Assembly (NCBI GenBank): GCA_913062735.1
Contig: CAJXWI010000097.1
Span: forward strand, 1 to 7,991
Direction: 5' to 3'
DNA: 7,991 nucleotides
Source of the DNA: an uncultured Arcobacter sp.
Lineage (GTDB): Bacteria > Campylobacterota > Campylobacteria > Campylobacterales > Arcobacteraceae
The notes beneath the pieces were generated by a model. The model was not told where the DNA came from, ran no database searches, and was given only the letters and a program-made list of their open reading frames with translations. Numbering within the stretch: the first letter of the stretch is position 1; every line of letters begins with the position of its first letter. Below are positions 1 to 5,238 of the stretch, one piece after another. Both the position numbers and the translations under genes were made by a program.

Positions 1-1
1 C

Positions 2-484
2 CTAGGGTATCTTTTTCTTATAGTTTTACTCTTTGTTTTTCGAAATCAAAGTAAATACTACAGCCCTAAAAAAAACACCTTATCTATATGCGATGGTACA
101 ATTACTGCGCTTGATGTAAAAGGCAAAAAAAGTATTTTACATATTGATGTAAGTATTTTTGATAAACATATCTTACGAGCTCCGCAAGATGGAAAAATTT
201 CACTGATTTCTAAAAAACATGGTTTAAATTTAAACTCAGACACTTATATCTCAAAAAAATTAAATAATAGTATTACCTTCATGTTTAATGATTTAAAAAT
301 TACGTTAATTGATGGTTGTTTGAACATGCATACGTCTTTAAATGAAGATAATGAGGACTTTTCTCAAAATCAAAAAATTGGTGTTTTTACTTCTGGAAAA
401 ATTGTTATAGAAATGAATTCTTTACTTAACAAAAATATCACTTTGGGACAAAAACTATATGCAGGTGAAAGTATTTTAATATAA
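2..484 (+). CDS. Phosphatidylserine decarboxylase-like membrane protein, 3' part (N-terminus outside window)
   Basis: The open frame enters from the left edge and ends at TAA 482-484, giving 160 residues. Visible residues 1-13 are the end of a hydrophobic membrane segment, followed by FRNQ and, after a short linker, CDGTITALD. This matches the FRxP...SPxDGxV start of short (type II) PSD proteins. RAPQDGKI fits the family's RAPVxGxV segment, and the end (IGVFTSGKIVIEM ... GQKLYAGESILI) fits GLIRFGSRVxxYLP ... GQxVxAGET. In real decarboxylases the Ser of the (L/F)GS(T/R) motif is cleaved to make the pyruvoyl cofactor. Here the aligned triplet is T130-S131-G132 (window numbering), so the serine position reads Gly. 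I infer a catalytically dead or re-purposed paralogue at the inner membrane. Campylobacterota often carry such a protein near ftsH and pssA. Neither gene is visible here, and the leuA control region follows directly. The family call is good; the function is unknown. Confidence 0.72.
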   Translation, partial: LGYLFLIVLLFVFRNQSKYYSPKKNTLSICDGTITALDVKGKKSILHIDVSIFDKHILRAPQDGKISLISKKHGLNLNSDTYISKKLNNSITFMFNDLKITLIDGCLNMHTSLNEDNEDFSQNQKIGVFTSGKIVIEMNSLLNKNITLGQKLYAGESILI

Positions 485-497
485 AGCATAAGAAAGC

Positions 498-526
498 TTG
501 ACAAATAAAATTTAATTGCTTATAAT
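498..526 (+). promoter_or_regulatory. Consensus sigma-70 promoter for the leuA leader transcript
   Basis: TTGACA (498-503) and TATAAT (521-526) are both perfect matches to consensus and are separated by exactly 17 bases. The expected start of transcription is near 532-534, about 20 nt before the leader ORF ATG at 554. Campylobacterota promoters usually have a good -10 box but a poorly conserved -35 box, so a full consensus pair is unusual and suggests strong initiation limited further downstream. The promoter begins 14 bases after the preceding stop codon. Confidence 0.8.
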
Positions 527-553
527 TATTGCACACAAATACAGGAGAGTAAA

Positions 554-631
554 ATGAAAATATTCGATTTTTTTAACAATCAATTCATAAAAAGTGTAAA
601 TACTCTCAATCTCTCAACAATTACCCTCTAA
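554..631 (+). CDS. Putative leucine leader peptide (25 aa) upstream of leuA
   Basis: The short ORF begins at ATG 554 and stops at TAA 629-631. It has a good Shine-Dalgarno sequence, AGGAG within 543-548, about 6 bases before the start, and lies about 20 nt downstream of the predicted start of a consensus promoter. The peptide starts MKIFDFFNNQ. Its only three leucines are residues 18, 20 and 25, the last directly before the stop. All three are CTC, while the neighbouring genes use mainly TTA, CTT and TTG; I saw no in-frame CTC in leuA by eye. Clustered rare codons for the pathway's end product, just upstream of the first leucine-specific biosynthetic gene, are the mark of a ribosome-mediated attenuation leader, as known for E. 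coli leuL. No symbol is assigned because sequence homology to leuL cannot be shown. Its sensing role is inferred. Confidence 0.68.
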   Translation: MKIFDFFNNQFIKSVNTLNLSTITL

Positions 632-664
632 AACACAAATAAATATTCAAAAATAATTTAAATC
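597..664 (+). promoter_or_regulatory. G-free, C-containing tract, possible Rho-loading (rut-like) site in the leuA leader
   Basis: The RNA-like strand has no G over 68 consecutive bases and carries 15 C, many in YC steps such as CTCTC and ACCCTC. It covers the last third of the leader ORF and the first 33 nt after its stop. C-rich, G-poor RNA is the known preference of Rho. No GC-rich hairpin with a U-run is found between 631 and 720, so if the leader attenuates leuA, Rho is a reasonable candidate. Part of the bias comes from the CTC and ACC codons themselves. Confidence 0.4.
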
Positions 665-688
665 GTTTTCTTTTTTATTTTAAAAAGA

Positions 689-694
689 TATAAT
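689..694 (+). promoter_or_regulatory. Possible second leuA promoter (-10 element)
   Basis: TATAAT sits 26 bases before the leuA ATG, preceded by a T-rich stretch (666-681), the arrangement often seen in Campylobacterota promoters that lack a clear -35 box. Transcripts would start near 700 and skip the leader ORF. The sequence context is very AT-rich, so a chance match is possible. Confidence 0.35.
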
Positions 695-720
695 AATACC
701 CTAGTATAAAAGGCAAGAAC

Positions 721-2274
721 ATGGATAAAAATAGGATTATAGTATTTGATACTACATTAAGAGATGGTGAACAAAGCCCTGGCTGTTCAATGAATACAGA
801 TGAAAAAATTAAAATTGCTTTTCAATTAGAGAAATTGGGAGTAGATGTAATAGAAGCTGGTTTTGCAGCAGCAAGTCCTGGTGACTTTGATGCAGTATCT
901 CAAATTGCTCAAAGCATTAAAACATCATCTATTTGTTCTTTATCACGTGCAATTGATAATGACATCAAACAATCTGGCTTAGCAATTCAAGCTGCTAAAC
1001 TTAAAAGAATTCACACCTTTATTGCTACTTCACCCATACATATGAAATACAAATTAAAAATGAATGAAGCGGAAGTAATTAAGCGAGCTGTGCATGCAGT
1101 TGAATATGCTAGAACTTTTGTGGATGATGTTGAATTTTCATTAGAAGATGCAGGACGTTCTGATATGAGTTTTATGAAAGAAGTAATGGATGCAGTAATT
1201 GAGGCAGGTGCGGGTACGATTAATTTACCAGATACTGTTGGATATAGATTACCAAATGAATTAGGCGCAATGGTAAAAGAATTGGTAACGTATGCTAATT
1301 CCCGTGCAATTATATCTGTGCACAATCACAATGATTTAGGTCTTGCAACTGCCAATACTTTGGAATGTGTGTTAAATGGTGCAAGACAAATTGAAGTGAC
1401 TCTTAATGGTTTAGGTGAAAGAGCTGGAAATTCTGCTTTAGAAGAAGCAGTTATGGCTATTAAAACAAGACAAGACGTTTTCAAAGGTTTATATACAGGT
1501 ATTAATACGGTTGAAATCTACCCAAGTTCACGATTAATTGCAACAATTACGGGGGTTGAACCACAGCAGAATAAAGCAATAGTTGGGAAAAATGCATTTT
1601 CTCATGAAAGTGGAATTCATCAAGATGGTATGTTAAAAAACAAAGAAACTTATGAAATTATGAGACCTGAGGACGTAGGTGTATTTAAAGATTCAACATT
1701 GATTTTGGGAAAACACTCTGGTCGTGCTGCTTTTAGAGATAAAATCGATAACTTAGGTTTTGACAATACTACGGACAGTGAATTAAATGCTGCATTTGAG
1801 CGATTTAAAATATTAGCAGATAAGAAAAAAGAAATTACCGATGATGATATTAGAATGTTAATTACGGATGAATCATTGAACCAAGATCAAACGTATGAGT
1901 TAATTGACTTGCAAATTTCTGACTGTACCAACGGTTTTCCAATGGCAGCAATATCTATTAAACATAATGATGATATTTTAAAAGATGCAAATATTGGTTC
2001 TGGAACAATGGATGCAATTTTTAAAACTATTGATAGATTAACTGGATTTTCTGGAAAACTTGAAGATTATAAAGTAATTTCAGTAAGTGAAGGAAAAGAT
2101 GCTTTAGCTAAAGTTATTACACGAGTATCTTTTGATGAAAATTCTCCTTCAATTGTAGGACATGGACTAAGTATTGATACTATGCTTGCAACTGCCAAAG
2201 CATATTTGGGTGCGGTAAATTCTTACGTCTCACAAAAAGAAAGACTAAAACCAAAAGCAACTCACCAAATTTAA
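721..2274 (+). CDS. leuA: 2-isopropylmalate synthase
   Basis: LeuA joins acetyl-CoA and 2-oxoisovalerate to give 2-isopropylmalate, the first committed step of leucine synthesis, in the cytoplasm. The 517 residues are full length for bacterial LeuA. The TIM-barrel catalytic domain (about 5-270) opens with [12 protein letters not shown] at 10-21 and contains HNHND at 201-205 and GLGERAGN at 230-237. The metal ligands expected for the family are present as D15, H201, H203 and N237. GKHSGRAA at 330-337 marks the linker region. The C-terminal LeuA dimer/regulatory domain (about 370-510) has GSGTMDA at 426-432 and GHGLSIDT at 480-487, so feedback inhibition by leucine is likely. The ATG at 721 is chosen because it gives the usual N-terminus and has AAAGG at 709-713, seven bases upstream. 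The gene appears to be transcribed alone with its leader and ends at a strong terminator; leuB, leuC and leuD are not in the window. Confidence 0.97.
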   Translation: MDKNRIIVFDTTLRDGEQSPGCSMNTDEKIKIAFQLEKLGVDVIEAGFAAASPGDFDAVSQIAQSIKTSSICSLSRAIDNDIKQSGLAIQAAKLKRIHTFIATSPIHMKYKLKMNEAEVIKRAVHAVEYARTFVDDVEFSLEDAGRSDMSFMKEVMDAVIEAGAGTINLPDTVGYRLPNELGAMVKELVTYANSRAIISVHNHNDLGLATANTLECVLNGARQIEVTLNGLGERAGNSALEEAVMAIKTRQDVFKGLYTGINTVEIYPSSRLIATITGVEPQQNKAIVGKNAFSHESGIHQDGMLKNKETYEIMRPEDVGVFKDSTLILGKHSGRAAFRDKIDNLGFDNTTDSELNAAFERFKILADKKKEITDDDIRMLITDESLNQDQTYELIDLQISDCTNGFPMAAISIKHNDDILKDANIGSGTMDAIFKTIDRLTGFSGKLEDYKVISVSEGKDALAKVITRVSFDENSPSIVGHGLSIDTMLATAKAYLGAVNSYVSQKERLKPKATHQI

Positions 2275-2275
2275 T

Positions 2276-2304
2276 AAAAGAAGGTATAAAATTACCTTCT
2301 TTTT
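2276..2304 (+). terminator. Rho-independent terminator after leuA
   Basis: An 11-bp perfect stem (2276-2286 with 2293-2303, core GAAGGTA/TACCTTC) has a 6-nt loop and a T-run that overlaps the stem end and extends to 2304. It begins two bases after the leuA stop. The A-rich 5' arm means it could also work on the opposite strand, but no gene converges on it here. Confidence 0.85.
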
Positions 2305-2414
2305 AAACAATAAATGTACTACTTCCTTATGAATAAATAACTTTTTTAAGAAATTCAGTAATATATATGAAATAAAACTGTATGATTAACGCTAATTAAT
2401 AATAATTATTTTTC

Positions 2415-2443
2415 TTGACTTGTTCTATAAAGCTTGCTTTAAA
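2415..2443 (+). promoter_or_regulatory. Candidate promoter for the DUF1538-trx-heme-mutS gene run
   Basis: TTGACT (2415-2420, five of six to consensus) is followed after 17 bases by TTTAAA (2438-2443, four of six), with TG at the extended -10 position. An alternative -10, TATAAA at 2426-2431, has a T-rich upstream region. Either would give a leader of roughly 40-60 nt before the ATG at 2494. GCTTTAAAGC at 2436-2445 is a 10-base palindrome over the first -10. The 2305-2414 stretch before it is AT-rich and holds no ORF or structure I can support. Confidence 0.5.
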
Positions 2444-2493
2444 GCCTCTATATGCCTTGAATCAATAAATAATAATAAGGAGATTTAAGAATC

Positions 2494-4476
2494 ATGATGC
2501 AATTTAACTTTTTTTTAAAATTATTAAAAGAATCATTTAGAGATTTAATTCCAATTGTAATGGTAATACTATTTTTTCAATTAGTAATTATCCAAAGTGT
2601 ACCAGAGGATTGGGTTTCTACTGTCATTGGCTTGATAATTGTTGGAATTGGTTTAGCAATCTTCTTGCAAGGTCTTGAAATAGGGATTTTTCCTGTTGGT
2701 GAAGGCTTAGCAAGAGATTTTGCAAAATCTGGATGGACAACATGGATACTGATTTTTGGGTTTTTAATTGGGTTTGGAACCACCATAGCAGAACCTGCAT
2801 TATCTGTGATTGCAGATAAAGCTGCAAGTATTTCTGCTGGTAGAATTGATGCAACAGTCCTTCGTTTGGTTGTTGCTGGCTCTGTTGGTTTTGCTATTAT
2901 GTTGGGTGTTTTTAGAATTATTAAAGGCCACCCAATACACTATTACATTATCTTTGGATATGTATTAGTTGTAAGTGTTACTTTTTTTGCACCCAAAGAG
3001 ATTATTGGACTTGCTTATGATTTAGGTGGAGTTACCACCTCTACTGTTACAGTACCACTTGTTGCAGCTCTTGGTATTGGTCTTGCTTCTTCTATTAAAG
3101 GAAGAAATCCAGTTATTGATGGTTTTGGTTTAATTGCATTTGCTTCTTTAACCCCAATGATATTTGTTCAAGTGTATGGTATTGCTGTATACAATTTAGT
3201 AGATGCAAAAGAAGTAGTTCAAATTGCAGTTCAATCAAGTGTTTCTTCACCTACAGATATCACTTTAATATCGCTAGTTGAAGGTATTATTGCTGTTGCA
3301 AAAGATGTATTGCCGATTTTGGCAATTATAATGTTTTTTCAATACGGAGTGCTTAAAAAAAGAATTCCTAATTTAAATACAGTATTAATTGGTTTTGCTT
3401 TAGTAATATTAGGATTATATGCATTTATTTTGGGACTTGAGCTTGGATTATTTTCTTTAGGTGAGAAAATGGCCTATCAATTAACCCAAGGTTCTTCAGT
3501 ACTTATTATTTATGCATTTGCATTTACTATTGGATTTTCAACTACCATGGCAGAACCCGCCTTAATGGCAATTGCCAAAAAAGCAAAAGAAATATCTGAT
3601 GGTAAAATTAATGATTTTGCCTTACGTTTATTTGTTGCTTTAGGTGTAGCTATTGGGATTGCCTTAGGTTCTTTTAGAATTGTTAATGGAGGAGAAATTC
3701 ATTATTACATTATTGTCGGATATTTATGTGTAATTATTTTAACGTTTATTGCTCCTAAATATATTATCCCAATTGCCTATGATTCAGGAGGAGTTACTAC
3801 GTCAACTATTACTGTACCATTAGTTGCTGCCCTTGGTATTGGTTTGGCTTCTAATATTGATGGACGTAGTCCTTTAATTGATGGTTTTGGATTGATCGCA
3901 TTTGCTTCATTATTTCCAATGATTACTGTCATGGTTTACGGAATATTAAGTGAAAAACTTGGTGTTAAATCAGATACTGAAATTGAAGCTGCTAATATAT
4001 TAAGAGATACTTTAGTTGATGCTGAGAATATGGATTTATCAACCATTAATATTGATGGTAGTGACAGACGACATTCAATGCCAATGGATTTTTCAGTGGT
4101 AGTTATTATTGTACCCAGTGATAAAAAAGTGGATGCTATTCAAGCAGCAAGTAAAGCAGGAGCTTCTGGAGTTACAGTATTGAGAGCAGATGGAATGGGA
4201 CTTGGTCAAATGAATAACTTCTATAGAACTTCTTTTGATGCCAATGATGCTTTATTATTGTTTATTTTACCTCAAGGTATGGTAAACAGTGTTATTAAAT
4301 CAATTATTCACTCACTTCATATTACAACAACAGGTAAGGGAATAGCTTTTGCGTTTCCAGTAAGTCATATGAAAGGTATTTCTTTATCAAGACATGAAAT
4401 CTTTGAAAACAGAAAAGATCATAAAGATCCAAAAATTGATGATAAAGAGTATGAAGAAGAACATGCATCAAGTTGA
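2494..4476 (+). CDS. DUF1538 (UmpAB-type) membrane transporter with PII-like C-terminal domain
   Basis: This 660-residue integral membrane protein has two tandem DUF1538 units. Repeat 1 (about 8-236) and repeat 2 (about 262-490) align at a constant offset of 254 residues: FFQ at 27-29 and 281-283, TT(I/M)AEP at 96-101 and 350-355, GGVTTSTxTVP at 178-188 and 432-442, then DGFGLIAFASL in both. Each unit has about five or six hydrophobic segments. Related two-protein DUF1538 systems (UmpA/UmpB) have, as I recall, been reported as cation/proton antiporters; here both halves are in one chain. Residues about 531-632 look like a PII (GlnB-like) fold: VVIIVPSDKKVDAIQAASKAG, then a short T-loop region and TTTGKGIAFAFPV (611-623), similar to the PII B-loop. 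This domain probably gates transport by a small ligand. The start has AAGGAGA at 2477-2483; ATG 2497 is an equally possible start. The transported ion is inferred, not seen. The 3' end overlaps the next gene by 14 bases. Confidence 0.85.
   Translation: MMQFNFFLKLLKESFRDLIPIVMVILFFQLVIIQSVPEDWVSTVIGLIIVGIGLAIFLQGLEIGIFPVGEGLARDFAKSGWTTWILIFGFLIGFGTTIAEPALSVIADKAASISAGRIDATVLRLVVAGSVGFAIMLGVFRIIKGHPIHYYIIFGYVLVVSVTFFAPKEIIGLAYDLGGVTTSTVTVPLVAALGIGLASSIKGRNPVIDGFGLIAFASLTPMIFVQVYGIAVYNLVDAKEVVQIAVQSSVSSPTDITLISLVEGIIAVAKDVLPILAIIMFFQYGVLKKRIPNLNTVLIGFALVILGLYAFILGLELGLFSLGEKMAYQLTQGSSVLIIYAFAFTIGFSTTMAEPALMAIAKKAKEISDGKINDFALRLFVALGVAIGIALGSFRIVNGGEIHYYIIVGYLCVIILTFIAPKYIIPIAYDSGGVTTSTITVPLVAALGIGLASNIDGRSPLIDGFGLIAFASLFPMITVMVYGILSEKLGVKSDTEIEAANILRDTLVDAENMDLSTINIDGSDRRHSMPMDFSVVVIIVPSDKKVDAIQAASKAGASGVTVLRADGMGLGQMNNFYRTSFDANDALLLFILPQGMVNSVIKSIIHSLHITTTGKGIAFAFPVSHMKGISLSRHEIFENRKDHKDPKIDDKEYEEEHASS
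2515..3201 (+). repeat. DUF1538 repeat unit 1 (coding duplication)
   Basis: This unit encodes residues 8-236 of the transporter. It aligns with 3277-3963 at a fixed 762-bp spacing without net gaps. Identity is highest over the GGVTTSTVTVPLVAALGIGL segment, which starts at codon 178 (3025). The DNA has diverged at third positions, so this is an old duplication, not a recent one. Confidence 0.85.
3277..3963 (+). repeat. DUF1538 repeat unit 2 (coding duplication)
   Basis: This is the second copy, encoding residues 262-490. It matches unit 1 in order and register, including the AEPAL, RxxxGxxIHYYII, IAYDxGGVTTST and PxIDGFGLIAFASL-type motifs. The two halves are probably related by inverted or pseudo-symmetric packing, as in other duplicated transporters; that last point is inference. 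Confidence 0.85.
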
Positions 4477-4789
4477 TTCTTTAGATGAAATGAAGGCTAT
4501 TATTTCTACAGGGAAACCTGTATTAATATATTTTTCAGGTGTAAATTGTAGTATTTGTCATGCTTTAAAACCTAAGATTATAGATGCTTTTACAAAAGAA
4601 TTACCCAATATTAAATTATGTGAAGTACAAACAGATGTGCATAAAGAACTTACAAGCCATTTTACGGTATTTTCTTTACCAACAATCTTAGTTTATTTTG
4701 ATTCAAAAGAGTTTAAAAGAATTGGGAGAAATATTTCAGTGCCTGTATTTATTCAAGATGTAAAAAGAGTATATGATTTGTATATCTAA
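4463..4789 (+). CDS. Thioredoxin-fold protein with CSIC active site
   Basis: The 108-residue product carries one thioredoxin domain: KPVLIYFSG then the CxxC motif C29-S-I-C32 in place of the usual WCGPC, and the cis-proline at P73 in FSLPTILVYF. There is no signal peptide, so it should act in the cytoplasm as a thiol-disulfide exchange protein; an additional Cys lies at 53. The Trp before the active site is replaced by Asn, and Gly-Pro inside the motif by Ser-Ile, so its redox potential and partners probably differ from thioredoxin 1. I prefer ATG 4463 because the domain starts right after it. In-frame ATGs at 4451, 4439 and 4394 would add a Lys-rich tail encoded entirely inside the upstream gene. 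The ribosome-binding site is weak (GAAGAAG 4453-4459), and the 14-nt overlap with the DUF1538 gene suggests translational coupling. The substrate is unknown. Confidence 0.82.
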   Translation: MHQVDSLDEMKAIISTGKPVLIYFSGVNCSICHALKPKIIDAFTKELPNIKLCEVQTDVHKELTSHFTVFSLPTILVYFDSKEFKRIGRNISVPVFIQDVKRVYDLYI

Positions 4790-4818
4790 GTTTTTTTCAG
4801 GCTAAATGAAGAGAAATA

Positions 4819-5238
4819 ATGAAAAAAACAGTACTTATTTTTATAGTTATAATGATTCTAATACAATTTATTCCAAGTTCTCAAAATAATCATGCATATA
4901 TTTTAACTAAAGAAATCTCTACACCTAAAAATATAATGATGATGTTAAGAACTTCATGTTATGATTGTCATTCTTATGAAACGAAGTGGCCTTCATACAG
5001 TAAAATTGCTCCCATGTCCTGGTTTATATCTCAGAATGTGAATGAAGGAAGAATAGCGCTTAATTTTTCTCTTTGGAGCGATTATACAAAAGAAGAAAAA
5101 GAAAAGAAGTTAAAAAGAATATACCAAAAAGTGTATTCTTCTATGCCTTTGGCTTCTTATTTATTATTTCATGAAGAAGCTAAATTAAGTAAAAAACAAC
5201 GAGAAATAATTAGAACGTATACAGGAGTAAGAAGATAA
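4819..5238 (+). CDS. Membrane-anchored heme-binding (Haem_bd family) protein
   Basis: The 139-residue protein begins with a signal anchor (about residues 4-19, KKTVLIFIVIMILIQFIP), which places the rest in the periplasm. The single c-type heme site is C47-Y-D-C50-H51. It is followed by family hallmarks: SYETKWPSYSKIAPMSW (52-68), VNEGR (74-78), LNFSLW (81-86) and M109-P110, a candidate sixth heme ligand. Length and motif order fit the short Haem_bd family (PF14376-like), common in Bacteroidetes and Campylobacterota and of unknown precise function; electron transfer or heme sensing is plausible. The start has GAAGAGA at 4808-4814, four bases before ATG. The gene lies 29 bases after the thioredoxin-like gene and its stop overlaps the mutS start in TAATG, so the three are likely co-transcribed. 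Maturation would need a cytochrome c assembly system from elsewhere in the genome. Confidence 0.85.
   Translation: MKKTVLIFIVIMILIQFIPSSQNNHAYILTKEISTPKNIMMMLRTSCYDCHSYETKWPSYSKIAPMSWFISQNVNEGRIALNFSLWSDYTKEEKEKKLKRIYQKVYSSMPLASYLLFHEEAKLSKKQREIIRTYTGVRR

Noticed and set aside
58..243. 61-codon reverse-strand ORF
   Set aside because: Antisense to the PSD-like frame, which has clear family motifs.
485..500. Small AAAGC/GCTT hairpin after the PSD-like gene as a terminator
   Set aside because: Only 4-5 base pairs and no T-run; it also overlaps the -35 box of the promoter.
532..720. T-box or known leucine riboswitch upstream of leuA
   Set aside because: No T-box sequence or specifier-loop structure is visible and the region is dominated by a short ORF; T-boxes are mainly a Firmicutes feature.
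1011..1325. 104-codon reverse-strand ORF
   Set aside because: It lies fully inside leuA, has no recognisable domain or ribosome-binding site, and its composition is that of an antisense frame.
2436..2445. GCTTTAAAGC palindrome as an operator
   Set aside because: Ten-base AT-rich palindromes are common by chance here, with no second copy or known regulator motif.
2577..2854. Two overlapping reverse-strand ORFs
   Set aside because: Both are antisense to the strongly conserved DUF1538 coding sequence; no family features were seen.
4394..4462. N-terminal extension of the thioredoxin-like protein from ATG 4394
   Set aside because: The extra 23 residues are Lys/Ile-rich, lie entirely within the DUF1538 coding region, have no family similarity and no ribosome-binding site.
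4547..4561. CSICH in the thioredoxin-like protein read as a c-heme site
   Set aside because: It sits at the normal thioredoxin active-site position, the cis-proline is present, and there is no signal peptide for export to the heme-attachment machinery.
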